A stretch of 64,000 bases of DNA from Strix aluco (lineage: Eukaryota > Chordata > Aves > Strigiformes > Strigidae). The position numbers were made by a program, and so were the translations under genes. The first letter of the stretch is position 1. Every line of letters starts with the position of its first letter. Location of the stretch: the NCBI RefSeq assembly GCF_031877795.1, contig NC_133932.1, positions 72,839,937-72,903,936 of the forward strand. Direction: 5' to 3'. The notes beneath the pieces are model-generated. The model was not told where the DNA came from. It saw nothing but the letters and a program-made list of their open reading frames with translations, and did no database searches. This document shows positions 1 to 10,252 of this stretch, one piece after another.

Positions 1-1054
1 CTGGCTAAGTAAATGATAAGGTGAGTGGAAAATTGGTGGGTCCATCCGGCTCGGAGGGATGTGATCACTTGTACAAAGTCTGAGTGGTGGTTGTTGATTA
101 GCGATGTCCCTGGGCCAATACTGTTTAATGAATTTATTAATGACTGGGGTGATGAGATAGAGTGCACTCTCAGCAAGTCTGTGGGTAATGCCAAGATTGG
201 GAGGAACCCTTCCCTAGTGGACACAGCTACCATTCAGAGGGACTGGGTCAAGCTGGAGAAGAAGGCCAAGATGAACCTCAAGAAGTTCAGTAACGGCAAA
301 TCCAAAGGGCTACACCTAGAATGAAATAACCTCATGCAGTAGAACAGAGCGGGGTCTGACTGCTATTCTCAGTAGCAGCAGTACAGACTGCTAGAAAGCT
401 GCTTTGCAGAAAAGGACCTGGTAGTCCTGGTGAGCAGCACTGAACATGAGTTAGCAGTGTGCCCTTGCAACAACTACCCAGTTCCCCACTGCCCAACTTA
501 CTGGGCTCTACTGGCAAAAGTGCAACCAGCAGATGGAGGGAAGTGGTTCTTCTCCTCTGTTTGGCAGTTGTGAGACCACATCTGGTATATTGTGCCCAGA
601 CTTGGTCCTCCCAGAACAAGGAAAACATTGATACACCACAGTGAATACAACAGCTAGCTACTAAGATGGCTAGTGGGGTCTGGACAGTCTGATGGAACCG
701 GGTTTGCTCAGCCTTTACAGAAATTTATGGGGAGGCCTTTATTGCTGTCTACAGCTGTCTACAGGGAGGGTAGAGAAGATAGAGCCGAAGTCTTCTTAGA
801 AGGGCTCAGTGACAGAAGAAGCAATGAACACAAGTGTGAGAAATATTCCAGTGGAACATAAAGAAAAGCTTTTTTACTATGCTGATGCTCAAACACTGGA
901 ATGGGACCCCAGAGAGTTTGTTGAATCTCTGTCTTTGAAGATACTCAAAACTCAACTGGTTATGGACCCAAGCAACCTGATATAACTGGCAGGGGGGTTA
1001 GGATAGATGACCTCTAGAGGTCTATTCTGACCTAAGTTATTCCATAATTCTACA
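1..1054 (+). mobile_element. CR1 LINE relic, 3' part, in a COL4A1 intron
   Basis: The 5' side runs off the window. The frame starting near 100 reads as a degraded CR1 reverse-transcriptase C-terminal part: a PGPILFNEFIND stretch corresponding to the usual GPVLFNIFIND, then IECTLSKSVGNAKIG, where the usual FADDTKLG has lost both catalytic aspartates, and then QRDWVKLE. Positions 1006-1054 match the CR1 3' end (GATGACCTCTAGAGGTC, then a decayed ATTCTA tail). Stops and frame changes show that it is dead. It is sense to COL4A1 and lies upstream of the first visible exon, so it would be part of the pre-mRNA intron. Confidence 0.85.
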
Positions 1055-1249
1055 GGCAAGACTGGGCTCCTCCTTACCTTGCCCTGTTCCTTCCTTATAG
1101 AGCCAAGAGAAGTCACTTCCTTTGAGAGAACTGGGCCCTCCAGAACAAGTGTCGTCTGCTTTTTAGCTGCTCCTGGAAATATTTGTTTGGCAGTTGGCAA
1201 TGGTTGAACAAAAATGGGTTAACAAGTAACCTTTCACTTAACATTTCAG
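1055..1249 (+). other. COL4A1: COL4A1 intron, distal end with splice acceptor
   Basis: Unique-looking intron sequence between the CR1 relic and the first visible exon. It ends in a pyrimidine-containing tract and AG at 1248-1249. The preceding exon, which should end with the first base of a glycine codon, is not in the window. Confidence 0.75.
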
Positions 1250-1427
1250 GCACGGCAGGAAGCTGTCTTCGTAAATTTAGTACCATGCCTTTCTTATTCT
1301 GCAATATCAACAACGTCTGTAACTTTGCGTCAAGGAATGACTATTCCTACTGGCTGTCGACTCCTGAACCCATGCCAATGAGTATGGCTCCCATCACCGG
1401 TGATAATATCAGACCATTCATCAGCAG
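1250..1427 (+). CDS. COL4A1: COL4A1 NC1 exon (178 bp; human exon 49 equivalent)
   Basis: Collagen IV alpha-1 chains form the basement-membrane network, and the C-terminal NC1 domain selects chains and joins trimers head to head. This exon starts with the last two bases of a Gly codon, then encodes 58 residues running from [14 protein letters not shown] to NIRPFIS, and ends with the first two bases of an Arg codon. It carries three of the twelve NC1 cysteines (SCL, LFC, NVC) and the PEPMPMSM loop, which contains the methionine that peroxidasin links to a lysine of the facing chain by a sulfilimine bond (family knowledge). The downstream motif MAPITG separates it from alpha-5-type chains, which I recall having MQPLKG there. 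It uses AG/GT borders at 1248-1249 and 1428-1429. The 178-bp length equals what I recall for the human exon. Confidence 0.97.
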
Positions 1428-2489
1428 GTATGGTTTCAACTCTGCTGTGTTGGTAAAATGGAGAAGCCTGTGAAAAGTGCATATGGTACTTTATTTTTTT
1501 GGAAAAGACTTTTAATCTGTATATTTTTATTTCCTGCCTTTAAATTTAAAGTTTGACTTCCTTTGATGACATGTTTCAGTGTGCATGCTTTCAGTTTAGA
1601 CTTTGATCAAAAAGAAATCCATTTTGGGAGAAACCCAAACAGATAGAGTAGTCTATTTTGAGTCTGATTGAAATGAAAAGATTTGCTTTGAAATGATGTT
1701 TTGCAAAAGCTATGGTGTACTTTGAAGTTTTGAATTTATTCACAATTCTTGTCCAAAACAATTCTTATTTTTTTTGACTAACCATAGCTAGAAGCTTTTT
1801 AGGGCTCAGTTTCCTTTGGTTTGAAAATGGTAGCATTATTTATTGTACGATAGACTGCCAGGCTTTGTCCATTGTTTTGGACATACTGCTTGAATACAGT
1901 CATTATTGTCTGAAGTAAAGGAAACAGTTGCAAAATCAATCACCTATTTTTTAATAATTCCAGATTCTCAGCTAGCATAAAGTGTGGAACTTATATCAGA
2001 CATAACTGTTCTGCATCAATCCAACATGTTGAACTTTTGGTCCATTTTAAATTTTAAGGTCACTAGCAAAAACCACCCTGACATAATATGCCCAGTGCTG
2101 AAGGCAGAGGTGTGAGCAAGAGTGTGGTGAATCGAACCTCTGTTATTAGACAAGAATCTGACAAGGGAATCTCCAATTTATAACTTAAATTATAATCATT
2201 AGATATAGAAATTACTATGATTCCTATTATTGCTTCTGATCTGTATCAGCTCTTGCTGATCCCTCCTCCTGCTGTATAAAGTGAATGGCAGTGGAGATTG
2301 CTGTTACTGTTTTCTCGGGTATGTATATACCATCCAAAAGAAAGGATATTTCAAATCATCAGTGGGTTGTAGTCTTGACATCTTGGTATGTTCAAAAAAC
2401 TGTTTGGCTCTACTGCAAAACATTTGATATTTATTTTGCATAATAGAATCCATCTTGTATCTGCAGTTGTACTCTGTACTCTATTTATG

Positions 2490-2536
2490 ATCTTCAAGGT
2501 CCCTTCCAACCTAGATGATTCTGTGATTCTGTGATT
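2490..2536 (+). mobile_element. CR1 3' tail fragment
   Basis: GATCTTCAAGGTCCCTTCC followed by AACCTAGATGATTCTGTG and repeated GATTCTGTG is the standard avian CR1 3' end. Only about 50 bp survive, so this is a severely 5'-truncated copy in the COL4A1 intron. Confidence 0.85.
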
Positions 2537-2900
2537 TTTGGTTTAGTGCCATAGAAGCTGGTATGCTTTGAAAATGAGTGGGCAGATTGAGGGCAAGATT
2601 CTCAAGAGAGACTATAGTTTTTGTTGGTCTTACTTTTTTGATTGTTCATTGGATGTGAATGGAAGGGGCTTGACTTCCAGAAAAATTCAAATGACCACAC
2701 TCTGAAATTCATGTTCCTTTTATGCCATCCCTGATCAAGCACCCAAAACAACCTTTAACAGTCACTTTTGAAACACTTAAAGGAGGCACCCGCCAACATT
2801 TTGCCTTATCTGATGCATATAGAGTAGCTTTTGCACCATTAAAATGTATATGTGTGTATGTGTCTGTATATGGATTTTTTTCCTTCTAATCATAGCAGAG

Positions 2901-3642
2901 TGATATAATTAAATAATAAATTTTTAATTATATAAGTATATATAATATATATGACATATTCTGTAATATATAATTATATTATAGTAATATATAACTATAT
3001 AATCTATTATAGGTAATATATTTTATAATAAAGTATTATCAAGATTATATGATCTATCATAGTTATCATATTATGATAATTATTTTATTGTATGATAAAA
3101 TTATTATACTATGATTATTTTTACCATTATTATTACTATAATGGTATAATATATTAATTCTATTATTGTATGTTTATTATATTGTATGCTATATTATAAT
3201 AATTATAATGTATTATTATAGTATAATATAATGCATTATAATATATTGTAATTCTATTAATATATTACAAAAATAATGTATTTATAATATAATATGTTAA
3301 AACCTTAATAATAGAATATTATATATGTAGAAAATATAATATATAATATATAGATATATATAGTATATAGTGTAATATATCATTATTGTAGTATATGATT
3401 ATTACATTATTTGTTATGATTATTATAATAGAATTTATTATATCATGATCTATTATTATAATTATATAGTATGATAATTAAAATAATTAAAATGTATGGC
3501 ATAATAATATAACACTATATAATATATAGTATCTATTTTATTATATATAGCATATAATATATAATGTTATATATGTTATGTATAATGTGTTGATGATATA
3601 ATAATATAGTAATAATATATTACTATAATAATAATACACATT
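2901..3642. repeat. AT-rich low-complexity block, ~740 bp
   Basis: Roughly 90% or more A/T by eye, made of irregular TATAAT/ATTATA/ATAATA words without a fixed period. It has many short self-complementary stretches. It lies in an intron of COL4A1, with ordinary sequence on both sides. Confidence 0.9.
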
Positions 3643-4973
3643 TTTTAAACCAGCAAGGAATCTGAGAAGACTATTCTTTCAATTTATTTTATTAGCTGAG
3701 GCTTTTAAAGCAACACTTTTCCTTGTCCAAAAGTTGAAAAGGTGTAGAAGTGTCACATGCTGCCTTGGGTCGTGGGACTTCTTTTCATGTAAGGCCTTCC
3801 ACTGAAATACCAGAAATCTCTTGAAGCAAAGCAGAGCTCCAAGAATAGAGGCAGCTTTACATTCTTCTTTTAACTTACTGTTTCATTGATGTGTTTCTTA
3901 AAATAACTTTCTTGCTTCTGCACTAAAGATGAAGGCAGTAGGTAATGAAAGCCGTCTTCACAAGTCAGAAATAGAAGGCTTTCATTCTGCATTCCTTTGC
4001 TTCTGTGCATTTTCCAGAATCCAACTTAATCCATTCTGCACTTGATTCTTTTCACTGCTCTGATAATAGGAATCAGACTGTCTAGTTCTCAGTTTCTGTT
4101 TTGAATCATTTTTATCATTGCTAACTGCTGTAGCCAGTTTAGGGGTTGTACAAGAAAAAATGAATTATATCTACCAAAGTCCTTATTAGCAGCTCCCCTT
4201 TTAAAGTTTCCAGCCCAATTTACATTTTCTATGATTCTCCTGTGAAGGCATGATTGGTCATTGGATTATTCAGTAACCTAGCAGTTATGAGACACAATGA
4301 ATTTACCTAAAGTAAAAGAACTGGTGCTGCATAGCTTTCTGAAGAGTTGCTGTCAAGTTCATTGCTCAAGTTACTTTGCTAGAAATGTGGAGATAAAGAC
4401 CACAAATGCAAATAAAAGCCACTTTCAAGGAAAATGCTTGGGGAAGACTCAGCATTAGATTAGATTAGCAGTGATTACCTTTGTAAGACATTTTCCAGAG
4501 AGATGGCTTTCACTCTGGAAGTCACTCAGGTCTATATTTAGGATGATGAATTGCTGTTACTTGTCTCTGATCACAGTGGACCACTTTTAAGTGATACTTG
4601 CTGAGTTACAATGTTTGGTTATTTACCTCTCATTTCATGACGTTGAGCACTTGTAGAAACTGCAGTACAAATGGGGCTAGAAAAAGGCAAAGACATTTAA
4701 ATATTCAGATAAGTGGTCTTTCGTTCATTATTCATAGGATAGCTAATAGGAATAAGACTTAATAGTTAAGCTGTTCCTAAGTAAATTAGAAGAGACAAAT
4801 TAAAAAATAAAAGAACCCATTGGTTGTTTTTCTAAATGAAACATTTTGATTTTCCTTTGTTTCTGAAGGTGACAACATTTTCTAATTCAAGATTGCTTAA
4901 AGGAAGTAACTTCTAAAAAAAGAAGTATTAATCCTCAAGTGTATATAACTCATTCATGTCTTGGTCTTTCTAG

Positions 4974-5088
4974 ATGCTCTGTGTGTGAAGCTCCTGCTAT
5001 GGTAATAGCTGTTCACAGTCAAACAATTCAAATACCACCATGTCCTGAAGGCTGGAGTTCACTTTGGATTGGTTACTCCTTTGTCATG
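4974..5088 (+). CDS. COL4A1: COL4A1 NC1 exon (115 bp; human exon 50 equivalent)
   Basis: The first base completes the split Arg codon, and then 38 codons run from [16 protein letters not shown] to WIGYSFVM. This spans the junction of the two homologous C4 subdomains of NC1: the two cysteines of CSVC close subdomain 1, and the PPC cysteine opens subdomain 2. [11 protein letters not shown] and [11 protein letters not shown] are hallmark NC1 motifs, and [11 protein letters not shown] with [11 protein letters not shown] fits alpha-1 best. It is flanked by TTTCTAG (acceptor) and GTAAGT (donor). It ends in phase 0 and joins directly to the next exon. Confidence 0.97.
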
Positions 5089-6114
5089 GTAAGTGCACTG
5101 GGGCATACTATGAGCTGAGAAAAGCATTAGTTTCAGGCATTGGATCTACACTCCTGCTCTGGGAAAGTTAATATCTGACTGTGTCACTTCAGGACTTAGG
5201 AGGACATTAGACCACCCTTTCTGGTGACTTTAAAAAGATTCTGGCTAATTACTAAATGAGAATAATGCAATAGCAATTCATTGTTCACTTCTGGGGAAAT
5301 GCACACGTCTTGCTCTCTTGTTTGCAGCTCCAGCACAGGATCCAAGTGCTGAATAAATGAGGAAATAAGCATAATTTTCCATTGTCCTTCTACACCTATG
5401 TTGTAGTAGCTTCCTAAAGTGGTAGCATATCAGTGCCTGTCCTCTTCCCGCTTTTTGATGAATAAGCCTTCAGTTTTCAGATGGAATTTTTTACCTTTTA
5501 TCCAGTTTCTTCAGCTGTATCTATATTAGTGAAAGAAATAGGGCCAAGGAGTGGCCTGGAAGAGCCACTGTAGTCCTCCATAGTGGTTAGCTGTTAGCAT
5601 GCTTCCTGTCATGCTCACAGCCTATATCAACAGCCACTCTCTCAGGCAAGGTCTGGGCATGGTCTGAGAAACAGCATGGATCCAGAGCTGTTAGTACTCA
5701 GCAGTGGGAGAGAGGCCACTGTGATGTGGGGAAGGAATTGGGTTAAGCTATTCGGATATAAACCATACTAGTCTACATGCCTTCTGGGCCGGAGAGCTGG
5801 CCCTGCCCTGTTGCTAGCAGAGAGATAGTTTGGGTTCTATGTCAGTCCTGAAGGATTTCTGTGCATACAGCTGCCTGGAAGTTGATGTTGCTGATGTGTT
5901 GTGCTGCTGTTAAGCGAGAAAACCCAGTGCCACCTCTGGAGCCCTTCACCTCCACCTTCTTGCTCCTCCTTGAGCTGAGGGACAAAACAGCAGATGGGCA
6001 CAACAGAGGACAAGGAGAGGCATGTGAAGAAATATTTGTGCAAGAGAGTTAATAGGTGTAGTAGCAGAAGAGATAAAGAGTCCCTCTCTGACTGATGCTT
6101 TTGCATTTTTCTAG
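5089..6114 (+). other. COL4A1: COL4A1 intron
   Basis: A 1,026-bp intron with a GTAAGT donor and a pyrimidine-rich TTTTTCTAG acceptor. Short open frames on both strands at 5837-6106 lie wholly within it and have no recognisable domain. No repeat was recognised. Confidence 0.9.
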
Positions 6115-6287
6115 CACACTAGTGCTGGTGCGGAGGGCTCTGGCCAGGCCCTGGCGTCTCCTGGTTCCTGCCTAGAGGAGTTTCGCAGCGCTCCCTTCAT
6201 TGAATGCCATGGCCGGGGCACCTGCAATTATTATGCAAATGCTTACAGCTTCTGGCTTGCCACTATAGAGAGGAACGAGATGTTCAA
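6115..6287 (+). CDS. COL4A1: COL4A1 NC1 exon (173 bp; human exon 51 equivalent)
   Basis: Begins in phase 0 with [19 protein letters not shown] and continues through [20 protein letters not shown] to ATIERNEMF, then the first two bases (AA) of a lysine codon. It has three NC1 cysteines (GSC, IEC, GTC). The [10 protein letters not shown] segment is specific to alpha-1-type chains; human has a Ser where this bird has Asn (from memory). The split lysine lies in the KK pair holding the residue that pairs with the methionine of the facing NC1 domain in the sulfilimine cross-link. The donor is GTAAGT at 6288. Confidence 0.97.
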
Positions 6288-8000
6288 GTAAGTTCATGAT
6301 TTATTTATCAGTATTTGAGACTCAGTCAAGCCATGTCACTGAATAAGAGAAGTATTGTTTGAATGTAATACATGATTCAAGTGTTGGCTGTGCCCCAGCC
6401 TGGTTAGTATGTGCAGTTAATGATTTTGTAACAAAAAGAAAAAATTGTAATAGCTTTTGGGGGAATTAATTAATGTATCTTCTGTTAGTATTTACAATGT
6501 GTCATTTGTACCTAGTATTTTGCTTTTCAGAATAATCTAACAATGTTTGCATTTTCACTATGTTTGATTGTATTCACTGAGTTGTAACTGGGATAGGCTG
6601 ACATACCGATTGAAATTAAGTTAGAATATAACATTACCCCTAGAGGATGTTAACACATAATAGAACCACTTGAAATTAGTGCAGGTGTTGAACAAAGTGA
6701 GCTGAACAATTATTTACCCTTCCCCAATGTTGGAGGAAGTATGAATAAAATGCAGCTGAAGGCAGAGAGAGGCCTTAGGCATTTCTTCAGTCCTGCTGAG
6801 GTTCTAATTTCAGGAATTAAGTGGTAATAGGCTTTGTTCTGGTCTCCTGCACATAAGTATTTTTCAACACAGTCTAATTTGTTCCATATGAATGTTATTA
6901 ATATGCTAGCATATAGACCAGTTCCCAGGTCTGCATGGCTTACCTGATTAGCAGGCATTCCTCTGGAGTGCAGGCAAGCATCTTCTTCCACCGCAGTCCA
7001 GGCTGCCATTCCTGGTACCCTTCATCGCATCATGTCTTCTAGATCTGTGAATGCTCCTTAGCCTGTCTCCATCAAAATGAAGCAGATTGCTTAGCCAGTT
7101 TTGACTGTCTATGAGATAGCTGTCAACTGAGTTGGTAGGAAGATTGAGCACTGGGACTGATTATAATTGGCGCTAATCTCGTCAACCAGAAAAGCTACTA
7201 CTGAAAGAGCCCATTTCCCAACACGGAGGTGAGCACTGGCTCCCCTAGGAAAGAGGAAAGCTGGTCAGAGGAAAATTTAGAGGAGTCGGGACTACAGTTG
7301 TTTGTATGCATTGAGTCCTACCCAGAGACCTGTCAACTTCATACCCTCTTCTGGCTACAAAACGTATCTCAAATTATTAAAATAATCCCAGATCAGGGGA
7401 CCTGTCTTACTATCATAATTCACAAATACTCTTCAGTTTCCTATAAATTCATAATCCTTTTTAAAGAAAAGCGTTACGTGTAAGCATACTTTGGTCTGAA
7501 AATGCTTTATTTCCAATTGCTAGGAGTAACTCCTTATGATAGGTTACACACTAAAGACTTTGGTTTGTCTTTCTATACGACATCACATAATTTCCTTTGC
7601 TGGCTTTTCATTTTTCTGTAAAGTCACAAGGGTTAGCAGAAACTCACAGTCAAATATCTTCAGTTTCTTTGCCTGATTTTTTTTTATTACCCAAATTCCA
7701 GCATGTTTTCAAACTGCTGATTAAAGTCTTCTGGGTAAGAAAATGTTGAGCCTTGTGATAGAACTGAATTCTGAAGTAACTGGAAGTGGATGATGTTTAA
7801 AACTGATCTTGTGACAGTTTGTGACCAAACTTGAAAGTGAATATACATTGGAGAATTTAGGGACGCCCTCTTGATTCAGCACAGCTTAAAGAGGCACTTG
7901 GCTGCATACAAAGTTTGTGTTGTCAGTTATAAACCTGAAAAACATCTGTTTGTATCAACAATTGTTAATGGGTCTTCTCTTCATTTATTTTTTTTAATAG
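6288..8000 (+). other. COL4A1: COL4A1 last intron
   Basis: A 1,713-bp intron between GTAAGT and a T-rich TTTTTTTTAATAG acceptor. Small open frames within it (around 6710-7150 and 7229-7483) show no domain. No mobile element was recognised. Confidence 0.9.
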
Positions 8001-8082
8001 GAAACCGACTCCCTCAACTTTGAAAGCAGGGGATCTGCGCTCAAATGTTAGCCGTTGTCAAGTCTGTATGAGAAAAACATAA
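8001..8082 (+). CDS. COL4A1: COL4A1 terminal coding exon, C-terminus of NC1
   Basis: The first base (G) completes the split lysine, then [18 protein letters not shown], then CQVCMRKT and TAA at 8080-8082. The two cysteines of CQVC complete subdomain 2, so 11 of the 12 NC1 cysteines are visible across the four exons; the first lies in the unseen upstream exon. The terminal MRKT compares with MRRT in human alpha-1 (from memory). Taken together the four exons give 181 complete residues of a domain of about 229. No frameshift or premature stop is present, so the gene looks functional. Confidence 0.97.
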
Positions 8083-8115
8083 TGACTTTTGAATTTCAAC
8101 TAATTTCACACAATA

Positions 8116-8123
8116 TGGTGCTA
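8116..8123 (+). promoter_or_regulatory. COL4A1: miR-29 8-mer target site in COL4A1 3' UTR
   Basis: TGGTGCTA is complementary to the miR-29 seed with an A opposite position 1. It lies 34-41 nt after the stop codon. In human COL4A1 a miR-29 site sits at nearly the same place, and mutations there raise COL4A1 expression and cause a small-vessel brain disease (PADMAL). The bird site is intact. Confidence 0.85.
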
Positions 8124-8162
8124 TTTGTTTAACAGCAATGAAGCCTAGACATATATCATATG

Positions 8163-8169
8163 TACCTCA
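8163..8169 (+). promoter_or_regulatory. Possible let-7 7-mer-A1 site
   Basis: TACCTCA matches the let-7 seed (positions 2-7 plus A) early in the 3' UTR. A 7-mer occurs often by chance, so only conservation could support it. Confidence 0.35.
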
Positions 8170-8358
8170 TTGTTGTCCAATATGAAAACAGTAAAGTGCC
8201 TTTTAGGAACTTGCATAACTAACACACACTGCTTTACTGGCCCTGTCCTTGCTGAAGAAGAAAAGAGACAACAAAGATAAGCTTCAAATGTTGACATGCC
8301 AAATGGCACTTTTGATCAAAATATATGTATTTTTTATATAAATGCAATGCACTGATGG

Positions 8359-8364
8359 AATAAA
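8359..8364 (+). promoter_or_regulatory. Upstream poly(A) signal AATAAA
   Basis: Canonical hexamer about 280 nt after the COL4A1 stop. It could produce a short 3' UTR isoform that keeps the miR-29 8-mer but may exclude the site at 8395. Usage is unknown. Confidence 0.35.
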
Positions 8365-8394
8365 AAGTCAGCATTTATCCAGAAAAAATGCAAA

Positions 8395-8401
8395 GGTGCT
8401 A
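8395..8401 (+). promoter_or_regulatory. Possible second miR-29 site (7-mer-A1)
   Basis: GGTGCTA matches miR-29 seed positions 2-7 plus A, about 310 nt after the stop. It is weaker than the 8-mer at 8116. Confidence 0.4.
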
Positions 8402-8810
8402 GGAGGTATGCAGTTCTGCCTTATACTGTTTGACCCCCCTTTCTCATTCTTGTATTATATATTTAGATTCATTTTTCTTCCCCAGATAAGTTTGTTGTTA
8501 CCGTTATCTAGGTGTCTCAAAATCCCAGACTCTTGGGTATGTACTTATTGTTCCTGTACAAAGCAATACTAATGTAAAAAAGAGTTTTGGGATTACAGAC
8601 TGTGGTTAAGCAACATGCAACCATCTTTTCACAACATAGAATGCCATCCTGCAAACCTTTGCTTCTGTTTGTAGTCTTTCGTGCTGTTGGTTTTAATGGG
8701 ACTACATCTGGAAGAGATTGCCAAATTGGTTTCCCAAATAGGCAAGTAAGTGTTTCTGCTATGTTGGTACTATGCAGCTTCTTTATGCAGTAGAACAAAC
8801 TTTCCTGTGG

Positions 8811-8816
8811 AATAAA
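8811..8816 (+). promoter_or_regulatory. Internal poly(A) signal AATAAA
   Basis: Canonical hexamer in the middle of the 3' UTR. Usage is unknown. Confidence 0.35.
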
Positions 8817-9391
8817 GAATGATCCAGCAATGGTCAAGAAAAAATATATATATAAATATTTTAGTAATTTATATAGATATCAACAATTAGGCAAATCAAG
8901 CTCTGAGTTTATCATATCAAAAAGAAGCTTACAAAAGTTTTCTTCTTTTCAGTGTCATGAATTAGATGTTAAATGCCAAAAAGTATGATGTGAAATGCTC
9001 ATTTTACATAGGCCATTTCAATGCTGAAGTTGCAGAGACTGAACCCAGGTTAATACCTATTTTTGTTTATTACAGTAAATTCTGCTTTGAGCTTATAGTC
9101 TTTATTCTGTATTTAATATTTTTCAGGGTTTTAAACGCTACTCACACACTGAATGACTTGATTTTGAAAAGTATAAGGCCTTAATTTTGTTAATATTGTG
9201 CCAAAAAAATTCTTCAAAGTAGCCTCAGAAATATTTCTAAAGGATTTCTATGCAATGATACCATTGTTTGAGCACATCTGTGTCCAGAAGTGTTTTATAG
9301 ACTATTACCACGCAAATACCAAAAGATTTTGCAAATGCCAAGGCCTTTGTGTAATTTCTTACATGTGTATTTCTTAAGAATTCAAGTTTGT

Positions 9392-9397
9392 AATAAA
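9392..9397 (+). promoter_or_regulatory. COL4A1: Main COL4A1 poly(A) signal AATAAA
   Basis: Hexamer followed after about 13 nt by an A-rich stretch and then a GGTTTT/TTTGTT-containing region suited to cleavage-factor binding. Its distance from the stop fits the known size of the vertebrate COL4A1 3' UTR. Confidence 0.75.
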
Positions 9398-9812
9398 ACT
9401 ATTTCTGTAAAAAAACAGAAGAAAAGAAAAAGGTTTTACTAATTTGTTATTAGCATTCATTTACAGCAATGAATTCATTTTTAATAAGCCACCAATAAAT
9501 GCACAAGCTTGATGCAATCCTAGATTATTTTTGTTTTGCACATCTTTCAGATGTACAAAGCATCTTCAAAAGGGGAAAACAGGACACTGTACTGAAACCT
9601 CTATCGTTACCTGGTAAGAACTGGTACTGATAGACAAAATGTGGGATATGCATCTATTACTGAAATACGTTTGATGTGAACATGTTACAAAAATCTGCTA
9701 ACTTCATCCTAGCTCATGGAAAGCCACCAAATTATACACATTTTTCACTCTTCCTTTGAATTTTTCATGCACAAATCAGAACTGAATTATGCAGGATAAA
9801 AATTAAAATATC

Positions 9813-10252
9813 TCATACAATTTTGCTTGTAAGTGGGCAAAGTGAATCTTGGCTCTGGTTGTCTGAAGAGGAAGTGGGCTGTGATATCTTTTTCCTTGGC
9901 AAAAGCACATAATCTGTTAATGTTTCATGTTGTTTTCCCAAATTTGTGGAGGCTGCTGCTACTGTTCTGAATTCACTTTCACTTAAAATCCTTGAGGACA
10001 CTGGCTGGCCAAACGACTGAGGGCCACTGTAGAGAAATTGGCCGTTTTCTTTAGTGCCGATTCTTGACTCTCATGGAAGTTTTGACAGATGATCACTTTA
10101 TTTGTAAATGACCAGTCCTCACAGAAGTCCATTACCAGCCCATAAAATGCAAGAGTCTGGTAATGTCTAATCAGCCCGATACAGGGTTTTCCAAAGTGCC
10201 ACTTGTTATTCAGAAGAAGAGGAGAAGGCGATAGGGTGAGTCCTTGTGGCAT
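9813..10252 (-). other. Two overlapping minus-strand frames, possible broken exon
   Basis: Reading on the minus strand, a frame of 89 codons opens right after an acceptor-like TTCTTCCTAG. It begins MPQGLTLSPSPLLL and includes a GLVMDFCEDWSF stretch. Before it ends, a second frame opens upstream of 10001 and continues to 9813 (it includes GQFLYSGPQSF and later KISQPTSSSDNQSQ). A single frameshift near 10020-10060 would join them into about 150 codons. I recognise no family and see no donor site or partner exon. Frames of this size occur by chance, so this could be a decayed exon, part of a long noncoding transcript, or nothing. Confidence 0.2.

Larger units (their letters stand above)
1428..4973 (+). 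other. COL4A1: COL4A1 intron with CR1 tail and AT-rich block
   Basis: An intron of about 3.5 kb between the 178-bp and 115-bp NC1 exons. The donor is GTATGG and the acceptor TTTCTAG. It contains a short CR1 3' tail (2490-2536) and a long A/T-only-like tract (2901-3642), each listed separately. I recognise nothing else in the rest. Confidence 0.9.
8083..9413 (+). other. COL4A1: COL4A1 3' UTR
   Basis: Follows the stop codon without an intron to a likely cleavage site about 15-20 nt after the AATAAA at 9392. The length of about 1.33 kb is close to that of the mammalian COL4A1 3' UTR. It carries a miR-29 8-mer at 8116, a weaker miR-29 match at 8395 and a let-7 7-mer match at 8163. Earlier AATAAA hexamers at 8359 and 8811 could give shorter transcripts. 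The exact 3' end is inferred. Confidence 0.8.

Noticed and set aside
1250..8082. Assignment to COL4A5 or COL4A3 instead of COL4A1
   Set aside because: [12 protein letters not shown], the [20 protein letters not shown] segment and the MRKT end fit alpha-1; alpha-5 and alpha-3 differ at these places as I recall them.
8587..8793. Open frames in the COL4A1 3' UTR as separate genes
   Set aside because: Short frames on both strands within the 3' UTR, without start context or similarity.
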